Assembly: GCA_034008185.1 (NCBI GenBank)
Contig: CM067082.1
Span: forward strand, 155,689,895-155,753,894
DNA from: Gorsachius magnificus
Lineage: Eukaryota; Chordata; Aves; Pelecaniformes; Ardeidae
Length of the DNA: 64,000 bases
Reading direction: 5' to 3'
Shown: one piece after another, positions 11,201 to 22,449 of the stretch
How positions within the stretch are numbered: position 1 is the first letter of the stretch
How the letters are laid out: each line of letters starts with the position of its first letter
Translations under genes and position numbers: made by a program
The notes under the pieces: generated by a model
Seen by the model: the letters and a program-made list of their open reading frames with translations, nothing else
What the model was told of the DNA's origin: nothing
Databases searched by the model: none

Positions 11201-14200
11201 TGATGAAGCCTCTCAATGGAGATGGATGGAGATCTGCACCACTCACCACTGCCTTGAAGCTGACTACAGGTGTGAGCATGTCCGAGCATGGCCACTCACC
11301 CAAGGACCAGTCCGAGAGGCGGTTCATGAACTTCAGGTCAGAAGGGAGGGTGAGGATGTAGAAGAAGTGGAAGAAGATATCCACAGCGATGATGGCCCCC
11401 ACATGGAGGAGGGCATGGACCCGGATATTCCTCATCTCGTCATCTTTGCGTCTCAGCTCTCGGGTGCTCACCTGCCGGGATGGCAAACCAGGAAAGGGCC
11501 GAGCTGAGAGACAGGATGGGCAGCATGTTCCTCCAGCTGGAGAAACGTTCAAGATCCAAATTCAACGTTGTCCTTTAGGAATCACACCATGGAACACATG
11601 GCTGAAATCTCCATTGATTCAGGAAGACCCAAGGGACTATCACACATGAACACATCCACAGAGAGCAGGACATGTCCCACCCACAGCATTCCTCCAACAA
11701 ACCCACCTCAGTGCTGAGGATGGCAGCAACGGATCACCCTCCTAGCAAAGGCTGTTCCCATCACTGGGGTTTCCAGCAGAGCAGGCACGCAGTGTCACAC
11801 GGTGGTGACAGGTCTGGCTGTACCTAAGGCACCCTAGGTGGGGTGAGAACCACACCAACCAGGGAGCGGGGGTTTATGCTCTTTCTGCAGGGACATGTTC
11901 AGAAAAGTCAACTTTGCTTAAGGGTGGCCCCTTGCACAGGTCACTAAGGGGGAGCAAATGCCCATACCCTTCACATCTACAGGATGCCACAGCCTGAAGG
12001 GAAGGACATCTGCACACCCAGAAGAGGTTGGGAGCAGGGCTGGAATCCCACCTGACAGCTCTGCCAGGGTCAGGTGCATATTTTTGGCCAGGGTCATTTG
12101 GGATGATGATGAGGAGGATGACTGATGGTCTCTGGAGCTTCTACTGAAGACACCTGCTGTAAACAAGAGGGAGAGCTGCTCGGGACCATCCTGCATTGGT
12201 TGGGACCTGATCGATGGGGATTTCATCTCCAGTGTGTCTTGTACAAACAGAGGCCGGGCTTTGCCTCCAGAAGCTGTCATGTCTCTGGCCATTGTAATAT
12301 AAAAGTCATTAGAGCAAACTTTCAGGATTACACTGGGCAGACTGATGCCCTCTCTTCCCCACATCGCCGTAAAAATTGCTGCTGTATTCAAAATCCTCTT
12401 ATGTTTATTACTTTCCCTTTATTCCCTGCAAGAGGTGGGAGCTCTCCCGACGTAATCCGCAGGCTGCCGCACCAGCCCTGTCGTCAAATCCAGATGATTC
12501 CTGAGAATTAAAGCCTTTGCCAGATTTTTTCATGTCTGTTATATGCCAAGTGCTTTAAGGATACAAAGAGGCTGCTGGATCCTGAACTGGAGGAGAAGCC
12601 GAGGGAGGACAAGCTCTGGCATGGAGACATGTGGGAGGACACAGAATCCCCCTTTCATAGAATAACAGAATCGTTTGGGTTGGGAAAGACCTTTAAGATC
12701 ATCAAGCCCAACCGTTCCCCTAACCCTGCCATCCCACCACTAAACCCTAGCCCTAAGCACCTCGTCTGTCCGGCTGTTAAATCCCCCCAGGGATGGGGAA
12801 TCGACCCCTTCCCTGGGCAGCCCCTTCCAGTGCTTGGCAACCCTTTCAGGGAAGGAATTTTTCCCGATGTCCAAACTAAACCTGGCCTGGTGCAACTTGA
12901 AGCTGTTGCCTCTTGTTCCCAACAAGACCCGCCCCCTTGGGATCAGGGCTGCGTCCCCCCCACTGCCAGCCCTACAGAAGTGAATTTGTCCCCTTGATCC
13001 TAGTAAGGAAGATGCTTTTCAGTTCAAATAGGGCTGGCCAAGCCCTGGTACAGGTGAGTTCCCATCACACATCGGGACGCAAGGGCTCCACCAGGACATA
13101 GCACCAGTAGGAGGCAAAAATTGGATCTGTTCCCTAACTGGGCCATACACCCCACCCTGGGGAAGGGACTCCATCTGCCTGTCCCCATAATTGCTATTGG
13201 GCAATTAGGAATTCACCTCTGCAATTAGCTGTAGCTCCAGCAGTGCAAGGGGCCATCTAGCCAGGAGATGGCAGTGGTGGCCAGGCCAAGATAGGACCCC
13301 TGGCTGGGGCATGGGAAAGGGGTCGGGGACTTATTCCCTGTGCCTTTGGTGTAAGAGTTTTAAGCAACCGAGGTGGGGATTGCTCATTAAGTGGCTACAA
13401 ACATCATGGTTTGGGGCTATGCGAAAGGAATGGGGCGCTCCAGATCAAGCCTTGTAGGGGTGGTGGGAGTTCAGGTCTTGGAGACACCAGCAGTTTAATG
13501 CCCTGCAGTGTTAGAAGAAGTCAGGACTGCCCATCTCATAGGAAAAACTGATGGAAACTGAGGAAGGAAGAGGAACATGGGGTGAGGAGGGAACCCCAGG
13601 GCATTGCACCCCCTCTGGAGGGGCTTAGACAGCGGAACTGCTGGAACCATGCTCGCCTGGACTTCAACCCAACAGATAAGATGCAACTGGAAAGATGAAG
13701 CCTTAAGGTGAAACATTTCTTCCAGCAGCCTGGGGAGAAGAGCCTGGCTGGGGCCTGGTCATCCCTGGTGCTTCTCTGCTGAGAATGGGCTGTTGATGGA
13801 CTTAATGCACAGTGAGCATCCCTCATGGGGAACACCAGAGCTGACCTGATGATATTCAAGGTCAAATGCTATAAAAGTTCTTTTAAATAGATCCTGAAAG
13901 ACCCAAGGGGTCACAATCCTGCACTCTCATCCTTTCAGATGGAGCACGAGTTTGTTCATGCCCCAGGTGAGTGAAGTAGCAATGAGCATGACTTGGATCA
14001 GGGCTCACCCTGCTCACTGGAGGAAACAAGACCAGTTTCTTGGATAACCACTGCCAGCCCATCATTGGAGAGAAGGTGCTGGGCAGGGTGTCTCTTTGGT
14101 CTGCTCCTCACCAGGGCGGCTCTGGCTGCTCTCCCCTGCCCTGGGCTGGTTTTTCTTCTGAATTCACAAATGTGTTTCTGAAATGGTCTTGCACCCAGAC

Positions 14201-17200
14201 TTCAACTGGGGTCCAAAAATTCAATGTAGCTGTTCTTTAAAAGGAAACAAAGGGGTGGTGGTGATCCTTTCCAGCACCATTGCTGGCCAAGCAAGAGGTC
14301 CCTCCCTTAGCAAGCAGTACCAGTTTGCTTTGATGACCAAGGTTGATAATTGGTGTCAAAGGACGTTGTGATGGCAAGAGTGAGGAGGGAGAGAACACTG
14401 CCATTTTGCTTCATCTTTGGATGTGAAACAGCCCCAGCTGGTCCCAGCCTAGGCTTCTGCTGATGTTTTCCAGTGCTGTTTGGAGTCTGCTCTTCAAAAG
14501 GTCCCCTTGGTTGCGCGTGATACAGGCAAAGACTCAGGGCACCAGGGTATTTCATGGGGAGCAGAGGAAGCCCCTGGTTGCTGAAACACAGCCTTCCAGC
14601 CAATCGTACTTATTTCTAGAGAGATAACTTCATCTTAAGAAACACAGACCATCTCCAGAAATTCATGCTCCTTGGGCAAACCAGCTGGATGGAAACAAGA
14701 CACATCCCTTGATCTCACAGCCACCAGCACGCAGAGGTCCCATGGATGGGCACCACAGGTCTGGCTCTCACCGTGGCCTCCCAGCACCGCACAGCAGGGC
14801 AGGATGGAGCTGCTGGGGTGACAGTGCATGGAAACCAAGGCACTGAGCAGTGCAGGTGCCCAGCGAGCAAGGACATGAGCTGAACCCTCCCCTCCTCATC
14901 CCAGCATGGCATTTTCACCACAGCAATGTCTTCCCTCCTGTATTGACCAGTGGAAACGATCCCAAAAGGGAAAGGTTAAAAACACAAAAACCCAAAGGTG
15001 AAGGTTTAAAAGCCATCAGTTAATGTGTCGCGTGTCCGTACCCCCCCCCCCCCTCAATCATGGCATGGTTGCACAGCCCAGACTATGGCCACAGACTCTA
15101 TGTGACCACGAGAAGCTCCACAGCTATTTGCACAGTCACAGTGGATTTTTTGTAGGCATTAAACCCAAGCAAATAAACATGGGGAGAGGTCCTCCTCCAG
15201 CCCAGCCTCAGGAGCGCTCACCTGGGCATGGAACTGGTCAAATGTCATGACAGGCCCAAAGAAGAAGAAGGGGAGGTAGAAGTTGTACTTGAGGAGGTCG
15301 AAGATGGAATAGATGCCCTCTTTCCTCTCAGAGCTCTCGAGTGCAAAGCTCATGCAGCGCATGATGGTGAAGCCGCTTCCTCCATAGAAGAGGACATCTT
15401 GAAGATCAAAAGCTCCCGTTACAAACCCACTCTGGATGAGAAACAAAGAGTTACCACCAGGAATGTGGTGTCACTTCTGTGCTCCCTCGCTTTGTGGAGG
15501 ACATCGCTCCCAGGGCAAAGCCTCTAATTACGCTCCAAACCCAATTGTTTTCTGGAGTTAATGAGCCTTGCTGTCAGAAGGAGAAAACTGGGGCTCGATT
15601 TCCTGGCTGGCTCCTGCATCCCAGAGGAGCCGGGAAGTGGTAGATCCTCTTGGCCGTGCCTTCACCAAGCAGCTGTGGGCCATGCAGGCGTTGGTCTGGG
15701 GTGGGAATGTCAGCCTGTCACAGGGACATCACCCTCCCCAGGAGATGAAGGAAAGCCAGCACAAGCCTGATGGAGAGGGGGGAACGCGTTTCAGGAGGTC
15801 AGCAACAGGCAAGGACAGGCAGCACTGTCCTTCCAAGGGACTGAATAACTTTAGAAGGTCCTTCCTGGGCTTCTCTCCACCCACCAGTCAGAGAATATCC
15901 TAACAGGGCAGAGACCTAAAAGATGGGCATAGGTGTCACTGAACCCATCCCAGCACTGTGTTACAGGTGGGGAAACTGAGGCACGGGGCAGGAACACGTC
16001 TTGCCCAGCTGACAAGCTGTTGCCTGAGCAGCAAGGACTCAGGTGTCCTGAGGTCTGGCCCAGCATGAAGCCACCAAAACACAACATAGCCCCTGTGGGA
16101 TTATTCCCAAGCTCAGTGGCACAACAGTTCCCGCCCTCTCAAACGCTGTGGGAGCTCTGGCGTAGCAGGAGAAGTGCCCAGGGTTTGGGAGAGCCCTCCT
16201 TGGAGATAAACCCAAGGAGAGGGACAGAAGTGGGATGGAAATGAGGCAAATGGATGGTCTGAGACAGCACCTACCTGCCAGGAGCTGAACGGCTCCACCT
16301 TGAAGGAGGCGAGACAGCAAAGCCCGGCCACATAGCAGAGCCACTTCTGCTTGGCCAGCGCGACGGAGTAGAGGACAAGGCAGTGGGAGAGGATGATCAT
16401 CAGGTAGACGAGCCCCATGCTGCCCAGCACGGCCAGGACCCCATACAGCATGTACACCACAGCCCGGTGCTGTGAGAAGAGAGCGGCCCCGACCCATGGT
16501 CACCTTGGTGAAAGCCTCAGCTCTGCTCCCCCCATCCTAGGACATCCCCCCTCCTAGGACTCCCCAAGCCCCAGGTCACCCTGGTGCTTTCAAATCCATC
16601 CCACCATGTCCCTGGCTCACCTGTGGCACCGTCATGGAGCATATCTTGCCGAAGAGGACATGTCCCGAGAGGGCGAAGATGATGACGTTCCTGAACGAGG
16701 TGAACCACATCACCCACTCGAAATCGGCCACGTCCTGCGGGAGCAGTACCGGGCACCTTATTGCCCCCAGCCCTCGCACCCCACCCCAACACCTGCCTGA
16801 AGGGGAAACCACACAACTTTCAAAGCCTTTTCTTCCCATTTGCCACCCAAGGGCTCCCAAGCACTTTAGCTCGGTCACAAAACCCCAGGAGAGCTGTGCA
16901 GAGGTTGCTTGTCTCGGCGCACACAAAGCAGAGCATCCACGGCGCTGCAGGGCAGATACTTTCCCAACTCATTCTTTAGGGAGAAAAACACGAGTCACAT
17001 GGACTTTGCAAAAGTATGTCAGCAGCAGAAAAAACAGCTCTGCTTCTCCAGTGGTCAGCACCGACTGTGTTGCCGGCAGCTAGAAAAGACCGAGTCCGTC
17101 CTCCGCTTACCATCTTCCTGCCGAAGTAGTGCCAGCCCGGCTTGATGCCCTCCCGAAAAGCCTTTCTGTTCATGCTGTCTGCAAAAGAACCAGAGTTACG

Positions 17201-17863
17201 GGGAGAGAAACAGCTCTGGGAAATGGGGCCCGGGTTTCGGCAAGGCAGGGAGCCTTCCTCGCGGCGATGATGAGCCGTCAGGGCTCAAACAGCCTGTGCC
17301 CAAAGTGCCCAATTCCCATGGACAACCATAGGAATTGGGAACCTCAACTGCTTCAGCATGACTTCCCAGCAAAGCCTTTGTGCAGTGCCACATCCCAGGG
17401 ACCGTGCCCCCTGTCCCCCCTCCCCTCCCCCAGCCAATCCCATGCAATTTTCAATTTTTGGGGCTTCCAGACAAAAAAAATCTGGGAACTGGACCTGTGT
17501 AGGCAGGGTGGTTGCCTGGTTTGGGCACTGGCTGTGATGTGCCACAGCCTCTTGCTCTGAGCCATGGAAATGGGGGCAAGGGGGTAACCAGGGAAAAGGC
17601 AAAGATCCTTTTGGCTCCCTGCGAAGATCCCCAAGCTGCTCTCTACAAAAATTAGAGCCAGGGATCTACTGCTGGCATCAGCAGCTGTAAAAGCAGCCAC
17701 CTTGCACCCACCCTCCCTCCCAGGGCCCCCTCTGAAGGATGCGATGGGGAGCGTTACCTCGGGATGCTTCGAAGATCCCGCTGCCGCTGTACAGCACAGC
17801 ACAGGTCACGGTGAGAGCGTAAAAACCCAGCTCGTGGCTGGGGAGCATCGTTTTAACCCCCAT
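5085..17863 (-). CDS. HHATL: Hedgehog acyltransferase-like protein (GUP1/MBOAT family), complete, 11 coding exons
   Basis: HHATL is a polytopic ER-membrane MBOAT-family protein, enriched in heart and skeletal muscle in mammals and reported to oppose N-terminal palmitoylation of Sonic hedgehog by HHAT. Coding exons on the minus strand are 17863-17758, 17178-17111, 16734-16621, 16469-16275, 15431-15222, 11471-11300, 9576-9432, 9046-9011, 8239-8038, 6605-6464 and 5206-5085. All introns are GT-AG, phases agree, and the total is 1512 bases, 503 residues; the human protein is about 504. Recognisable blocks are [16 protein letters not shown] (residues 211-226), [11 protein letters not shown] in exon 6, [14 protein letters not shown] in exon 7 and [14 protein letters not shown] (376-389). 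At residue 380 leucine occupies the position of the MBOAT catalytic histidine, as in mammalian HHATL, so acyltransferase activity is not expected. The start sits in a near-perfect Kozak context (gccgccATGg). The C-terminus is charged and Lys/Glu-rich. Confidence 0.95.
6464..6605 (-). CDS. HHATL: HHATL coding exon 10 (residues 417-464)
   Basis: Acceptor ttccacag. It encodes [20 protein letters not shown] through the last membrane segments to KRLLLTG, split by the donor ACGG|GTAAGA. Confidence 0.93.
8038..8239 (-). CDS. HHATL: HHATL coding exon 9 (residues 349-416), MBOAT core
   Basis: It starts [20 protein letters not shown] and contains [20 protein letters not shown]. Leu380 stands at the family's catalytic histidine position. 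It ends FAKLE at donor GAG|GTGAGG. Confidence 0.95.
9011..9046 (-). CDS. HHATL: HHATL coding exon 8, 36-base mini-exon (residues 337-349)
   Basis: Acceptor cattttag, donor GCAA|GTAAGT. It encodes [12 protein letters not shown], which bridges exon 7 and exon 9 in phase and matches the human [20 protein letters not shown] segment. Confidence 0.9.
9432..9576 (-). CDS. HHATL: HHATL coding exon 7 (residues 289-337)
   Basis: Acceptor ctccag. It encodes [20 protein letters not shown] and the hallmark [14 protein letters not shown], ending in YVFAET with codon 337 split. Confidence 0.95.
11300..11471 (-). CDS. HHATL: HHATL coding exon 6 (residues 232-288)
   Basis: It starts [20 protein letters not shown] and contains [19 protein letters not shown]. 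The donor is TTGG|GTGAGT, leaving one base of the next codon. The first third diverges most from mammals. Confidence 0.92.
12656..12950 (-). mobile_element. CR1 LINE fragment, 3' end, in HHATL intron 5
   Basis: It reads as the reverse complement of a CR1 3' end. The diagnostic tail (catagaataacagaatcg), the gggaaagacctttaagatca block and the accctgccatcccaccacta block are present. It is 5'-truncated to about 0.3 kb and has point differences throughout, so it is an old insertion. Confidence 0.85.
15222..15431 (-). CDS. HHATL: HHATL coding exon 5 (residues 162-231)
   Basis: A 70-codon phase-0 exon, starting [20 protein letters not shown] and ending [10 protein letters not shown]. The [12 protein letters not shown] block is one of the most conserved parts of GUP1-type MBOAT proteins. 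Confidence 0.95.
15948..16060 (+). repeat. MIR-like ancient SINE fragment in HHATL intron 4
   Basis: The stretch contains ttacaggtggggaaactgag followed by gcacggggcag and cttgcccag at the spacing of the MIR SINE core (from memory). It is diverged. The alternative is chance similarity. Confidence 0.5.
16275..16469 (-). CDS. HHATL: HHATL coding exon 4 (residues 97-161)
   Basis: A 65-codon phase-0 exon, starting [20 protein letters not shown] and ending [12 protein letters not shown]. It encodes two to three membrane segments. The acceptor is tctcacag and the donor CAG|GTAGGT. Confidence 0.93.
16621..16734 (-). CDS. HHATL: HHATL coding exon 3 (residues 59-96)
   Basis: A phase-0 exon of 38 codons, starting [20 protein letters not shown] and ending SMTVPQ. 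It is nearly identical to the mammalian protein and includes the second hydrophobic segment. Confidence 0.93.
17111..17178 (-). CDS. HHATL: HHATL coding exon 2 (residues 36-58)
   Basis: Acceptor ttttgcag, donor ATG|GTAAGC. It encodes [20 protein letters not shown] and RKM, matching the human segment around HRKAFRESVRPGW. Confidence 0.9.
17758..17863 (-). CDS. HHATL: HHATL coding exon 1 (residues 1-35)
   Basis: It begins at ATG 17863-17861 and encodes [19 protein letters not shown] followed by the first hydrophobic segment and FEASR. The donor GAG|GTAACG ends the exon after one base of codon 36. Confidence 0.92.
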
Positions 17864-17906
17864 GGCGGCAGGTTACTCCCCCCAGCTAGTGTGGGGGGGT
17901 CCAGAG
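17864..17906 (-). other. Candidate HHATL 5' UTR part of the start-codon exon
   Basis: On the minus strand a long pyrimidine tract (17909-17945) ends in tttcccag, with AG at 17908-17907. It is followed by 43 bases ending in the Kozak-like gccgccATGg. A GTGAGC donor at 17955 is too close for a normal intron, so the first non-coding exon is probably further upstream. Confidence 0.35.
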
Positions 17907-18539
17907 CTGGGAAAGGGAAGGAGGAGAGGGAAGAAAAGCAGGGGTGAGAGCTCACCTGCTCTCCCTACCCCTCAAACACCTTAAATTGCTGCTGGTCCTC
18001 AGCAGCTCTGCTTTGGGGGCTTCCTCGAAGGCCGGTAGCTGAAGAGAAGGAGAAGACGATAGTGCCTAGGGCTGAACCCCGGGACACAAAGGGCGGGGAG
18101 AGAGGTTGCTGCTGGGCCCTGCTGCAAAACCCACCCCAGAGCTGGGATTTGGGAGCAGCTTAGCTGGGTAGTCCTGGTAAAGGGCTCATCCCAGCAAGCT
18201 GCATCCATCCCAATATTCAGAGATGCTCCAGAACGCCAGCCACCCAGGATGGGCTTCCTCCAGCGCGTCTCTGATGTGTGTGTCCCCCTCCCAATTCCTA
18301 ATCAGATCCTTGGAGGGGATCCGGGGTAGAGCCTGAAGACCCCCGTGCTGGAGGGGATGCGATGGGGGGCGGTTGTCCCCCCCACCCTGGCTGCTGCTCA
18401 CTCTCTGCTGGGGCTTTGCCCAAACTCCAGCTCTCGGCAGGGGGGGCGGGAGGGGGGGGAGCTCCTGAAGCCCCGCGGTCCCAAACTACTCCCAGCCAGT
18501 AGCTGTGGGACCCCGCAGGCACGGCTGAGCCCCCCCCCA

Positions 18540-19660
18540 GTTCAGCCCCTCAATTAGCCCTGGGCTAATTACTTCAGCTAAGGCTAATTAACCCCGCCCC
18601 GAGCCCCGCAGTCTTCCGACTGCTCGGACCAGCAAGCGGCGAAAAAAGCAAATTCAGGGCTGGGGCGGACACCCCCCTCCCCCGGCCCGGCCCCACCCCC
18701 GAAGGACCCCACGGGTGGGGGGGACACCCCCGAAAGCAGCGGGGAGCAGCCCGCGGGGCGCTTCGAAAGGGAATAAAGGTGCGAAAAACTCTGCTTTTGG
18801 GGCAGCACTAAAAGGCGACCCCTCGCATCGCAAAGCTTTTGCCGTGCGTGCTTATTTAATTTCTATTTTTGGGGTGTTTTTTTTTTTTGTTTGGTTTTTT
18901 GGTTTGGGTTTTGGTTTTTTTTTTTCTGGTCACTGAATTTTTTTAAGAGGTGGATGGGGCGGGTGCGGGGGGGGGGGGGGTGTCGCTGGGGGTGATCCCC
19001 CCCGTTCCCTCCACCTTCCCCAGCGCTTTTCCCGGCGGGAAGGGCCCTCTCCCGGGCGGGCCAGCCCCGGGGGCGGGGGTCGCCCCCCCCCCCGGCCGCT
19101 CCCGGTGCGGGGCCGCTGCGGGCGGGCGCGGTGCCACCGCCCTGCGGCGGGAGGGAGCGAGCGGAGGGGGCTTGCAAAACCACTTCTTTTTTTCTGCTTT
19201 TCAAGGTTTTTTTTTTTTTGGGGGGGGGGGGCAAGGGCAGCTCGCAAATGAGCCGGGCGGGGGGCGGTTAACGGCCCCCGGTTGCCGCTGGGGACCCTGC
19301 GGTGGGCGAGGGGTGCTGCCGGGGGACCCCTCGGGCAATTTTAGTTCTGATTGCTCCCGGGCTGCCGAGTCAGGTGCATGGGGGGGGGGGGGGGGGGGCC
19401 GGGGACCTCCAGCACAGGCTCCCCCCCCCCCCCAAGCTCCGAGCCTCCGCGGGGCAGCAGCATCCTCATCCCCCTGCTCCCCCTGGGGACCCCCGGCCGG
19501 GCAGTGGGGGCCAGGCAGAGGTGACAAAAAGCCCTGAAGCTGCGGGAGCAGGGTGTCACCACCCCCGGTGTGAGCCCCAGCCCCCCTCTCATCCCCCCCA
19601 GCCCCCCCCCCCCTCCCCATTACTGACCTTGAGCCCCGGGGCCGCGGGTGGAGGCAGGCG
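18540..19660. promoter_or_regulatory. Very GC-rich, CpG- and G-tract-rich block upstream of HHATL
   Basis: CpG dinucleotides are dense, especially at 19020-19175, and interspersed with G or C runs of 10 or more, including an uninterrupted G run at about 19381-19398. It lies 0.7-1.8 kb upstream of the HHATL start codon, so it is the best candidate for the HHATL promoter and first non-coding exon. Open frames across it are proline/glycine low-complexity and not credible proteins. Long homopolymers make assembly errors likely. Confidence 0.45.
18863..18872 (-). promoter_or_regulatory. CArG/MEF2-like element upstream of HHATL
   Basis: The minus strand reads CCAAAAATAG, one base from the SRF CArG consensus CC(A/T)6GG and one base from the MEF2 consensus YTA(A/T)4TAR. 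It lies about 1.0 kb upstream of the HHATL start codon, and HHATL is muscle-enriched in mammals. Short AT-rich words occur by chance, so this is suggestive only. Confidence 0.25.
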
Positions 19661-20119
19661 AGGGTGAGGGGGTCCAGAGTCCGGGGGGGGGGAGGGAGAG
19701 AAAGTGGGGGGAGAAAAAAAGCAACAGGAGGGTTTTTGGGGGGCCGTTGGCCTGCCCTACAGCATCTTTCTGCCCAGCTTGGGAAGGGCAGCCGGGTGTA
19801 TTTTTGGGCTGCCGTCCCCCCACCTTGCCCCTGGAGGAAGTTTGGCCAGGAGTGGAGTGGAGCAGGCGGGAGGTATTTTTATTTTAGAGCAGCACTGCAG
19901 AGGGGGGCTGGTTCAGGAGCTGTCTGTCACGGCAGCTGCTGGAGAGGACCCGTGCTGGCTGCCAAAGCTCACCCCGGGCCAGGGAGCACGGCCTGGGGGT
20001 GGCCATGGGAGCCCCGGGACACGGCAGCCCCCACGCAGAGACTGGTTCCCTCCCAGGGGTGTCCTGGTGCCCCTCTTTGAGCCCTGCAAAGGAAGGGGAT
20101 AGCCCCCATCACTTTGTGC

Positions 20120-20172
20120 AGGAGGGGAGGCAGCTATCACTGCATGGGGATGGGGAAACTGAGGCACGGAGC
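20120..20172 (+). repeat. MIR-like SINE core fragment
   Basis: ggggaaactgaggcacgg with a preceding catgggga matches the same core word as the fragment in HHATL intron 4. It is short and diverged. Confidence 0.35.
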
Positions 20173-21769
20173 CAAAAGGTGGAGATCCTCCCCAGCTTGG
20201 GCAGTGTTAAATCGGTGTGGGGCTCAGAAGTTGCACCATCTCCAACTTTGGGGTCTCCTCCTCAGATTTAGGCATCTGCAACCAGAACAGGGGATAGGAA
20301 GGGGCTGGGTTGGGTTGTGGTCTCCGTTATTATGGGGTACGCAAATACAAATCAGCCAAGAAGAAGTCAACTTAGTGTCAGGCCCATCTCCGTGTCCTGT
20401 GCCAAGCCTTTTCTACCAAACCCCTATGAGATTCGGGGAGAGCTCACACTGGGGCCGACGTCCCCGAGCCTTGGCGATGGCTGTACGGCCACCACTTCCA
20501 GCACCTAAGGAGCCACTTTAATTTGCAGCAGCTGGGGTGGGATTTGGCTGCCTGCCCCTCGGATGCCCTGGAGCCCCAGCCTTCGTCCTGCTGCCGCAGC
20601 TCCGTCCCTGCCCAGGGACTTTGGGCCTTGGGCTCTTCAGACCTTGGCATAATTGACTGGGTGCTTAGAGGCGAAGTAATTAAGAGATCGGCGCGGATAA
20701 GCACAGTGACACAATTCATCAGGCTCCCTGTGCCTGTGGAGGGCAGGGATTTACAGCCAGCGCCATGGCCATACCTCAAGGAGCTTCAGCAGGAGGCAAA
20801 AGCGTGTCCGTCCCCCCCGCCGGTGGGTGCAGACGGACGTTGGCTGGCTGCGGCAGCAGGACAGACGGCACAGGAGGGCAGCGAGCAAAGGGGCACCGGG
20901 GGTCTGACAGGTCCCTGTCACCCCCCCTGGCTCCCGAACCCACTCACGCTCCAGCCTGCCCCATGCAGAAACCAGAACCTGCCCCCAAATCCTCCTCTCC
21001 AAGCTGTGTTGGGGACACAAGAGGCCCCAGTGTGTGGCCACGGGGCCGGAGGCGGCGGGGAACTCACTTTTGGGGATGCGAGGGATGCCGGGGGGGCGCT
21101 CCAGGGAGGGCAGAGGGGTCCTGGCCCCATCGTGCTGCTTTCCCTGGGCATTGGCATCCAGAGAGTTTTGGGCCGATGATAGATTTTTATTTTCTTTTTT
21201 TTTTATCCTGAGCAATTTTTGAGCTTGCTGGCTTGAAAATGCAATATAGGTGGAGGGCTGAGTGGCGGTTTTTCATCAGGCTATGGGAACTGCAGTGATA
21301 AAAATAATTTAGCTTTAATTTATAGATATTATAAAAAAATTAGAACACCCCCCCCCCCCGTCTCCATTTCTAATATAATAAGATTTATTTTTAATGTGAC
21401 CAGAGCGCCTTCCTCGGCACAGGGGACGCCCCTGTGTTTTATTGCCCCAATGCTGCTGCTTTATGACGAGGGGCTCTTTATGGCTTCGAGCTGATTTTAA
21501 TGATAGTTGGGTTGGTTTGGTTTTTTTTTCAAACATCTGGCGGGTTGCTGGAAGTTGTGGCTCATGAGCTGAGGCCAGGCCTCTCTTTAGCCTCTGAGAA
21601 AGCGAATGGGAAGGAGGTGGGGATCAACCAAAGGTGCTCAGCTCCCTCCCAGCGAGGCACGGCACAAATTGGAGATGTTTGATGGGGACAGCAAAGGAGC
21701 CTCCTCCTGGCTGCTTGCTCCTGCCTTACGCTGCTGGAGCAGCTCTTTAGGGGGTGAGGGGGAAGGAGA

Positions 21770-22190
21770 GCGGCCCAAGGGCATCCTGGCTTGTATCAGG
21801 AGTGGTGTGGCCAGCAGGAGCAGGGCAGGGACCGTGCCCCTGTGCTGGGCACTGGGGGGGCCGCCCCTCAAATGCTGGGGTCAGGGTTGGGCCCCTCCCT
21901 CCCAGAAGGACCTGGGGGGGCTGGAGCGTGTCCAGAGAAGGGCAGCGGAGCTGGGGAGGGGTCTGGAGCCCCAGGCTGGGGGGCTGGGGGGCGGGGGGTT
22001 GCCTGGAGGGGCGTGGGACGGGGGCACCGCCAGTGGCCGGGCAGGGTGGGTTGGCCCTGGGGAACAATTCCTTCCCCAAAGGGCTGTCAGGGGCCCGGGG
22101 GGGGAGGGGGGGGTTTGGGGGGGGTGGGGAACGCTTGGGCTGGGGGAGCTTAAAGGGCTTTCCCAACCTGAATGATTCTGTGATTCTAAG
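21770..22190 (+). mobile_element. CR1 LINE fragment, 3' end, unusually G-rich
   Basis: It reads forward from the segment equivalent to the [10 protein letters not shown] part of the CR1 protein through the 3' UTR to cctgaatgattctgtgattc. Much of the middle has become G-rich runs. The coding frame is broken. Confidence 0.85.
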
Positions 22191-22449
22191 GATCATAACC
22201 CACACAGCCTTAGGTTGTACTGCCTCAGGTTGCCCCACTGGGTTCCAAAGAAGGGTCCCACGACCTGGCAGGGACAACCCAGCATCAGGTCAAAGCCCAC
22301 CGCTCCTCTCCTTACCATCCCTTCCCATTCTCACAAAAATGCCCCAATGAGTTCAAGGACAGGCGGGGACGCCCTCCTCTCCTCTCGCAGATAACTGTTC
22401 CTGCTGACAAACGAGCTGCTCTAAAGCCCGGGGCTTCACCCCCAGCCTG

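Larger units (their letters stand above)
5207..17757 (-). other. HHATL introns
   Basis: The ten coding-region introns range from about 150 bases (16470-16620) to 3.75 kb (11472-15221). The largest, between exons 5 and 6, carries one CR1 copy (12.66-12.95 kb). Intron 4 holds a MIR-like fragment. Open frames inside the introns overlap repeats or lack splice support, and I see no nested gene. Confidence 0.7.

Noticed and set aside
18950..19537. 195-codon plus-strand frame upstream of HHATL
   Set aside because: Its length comes from G/C homopolymer runs, and overlapping frames are open on both strands. The translation is glycine/proline repeats without a family.
21754..22350. 198-codon plus-strand frame near 22 kb
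   Set aside because: It overlaps the G-rich CR1 copy and does not follow the CR1 protein frame consistently. Low-complexity glycine-rich translation.
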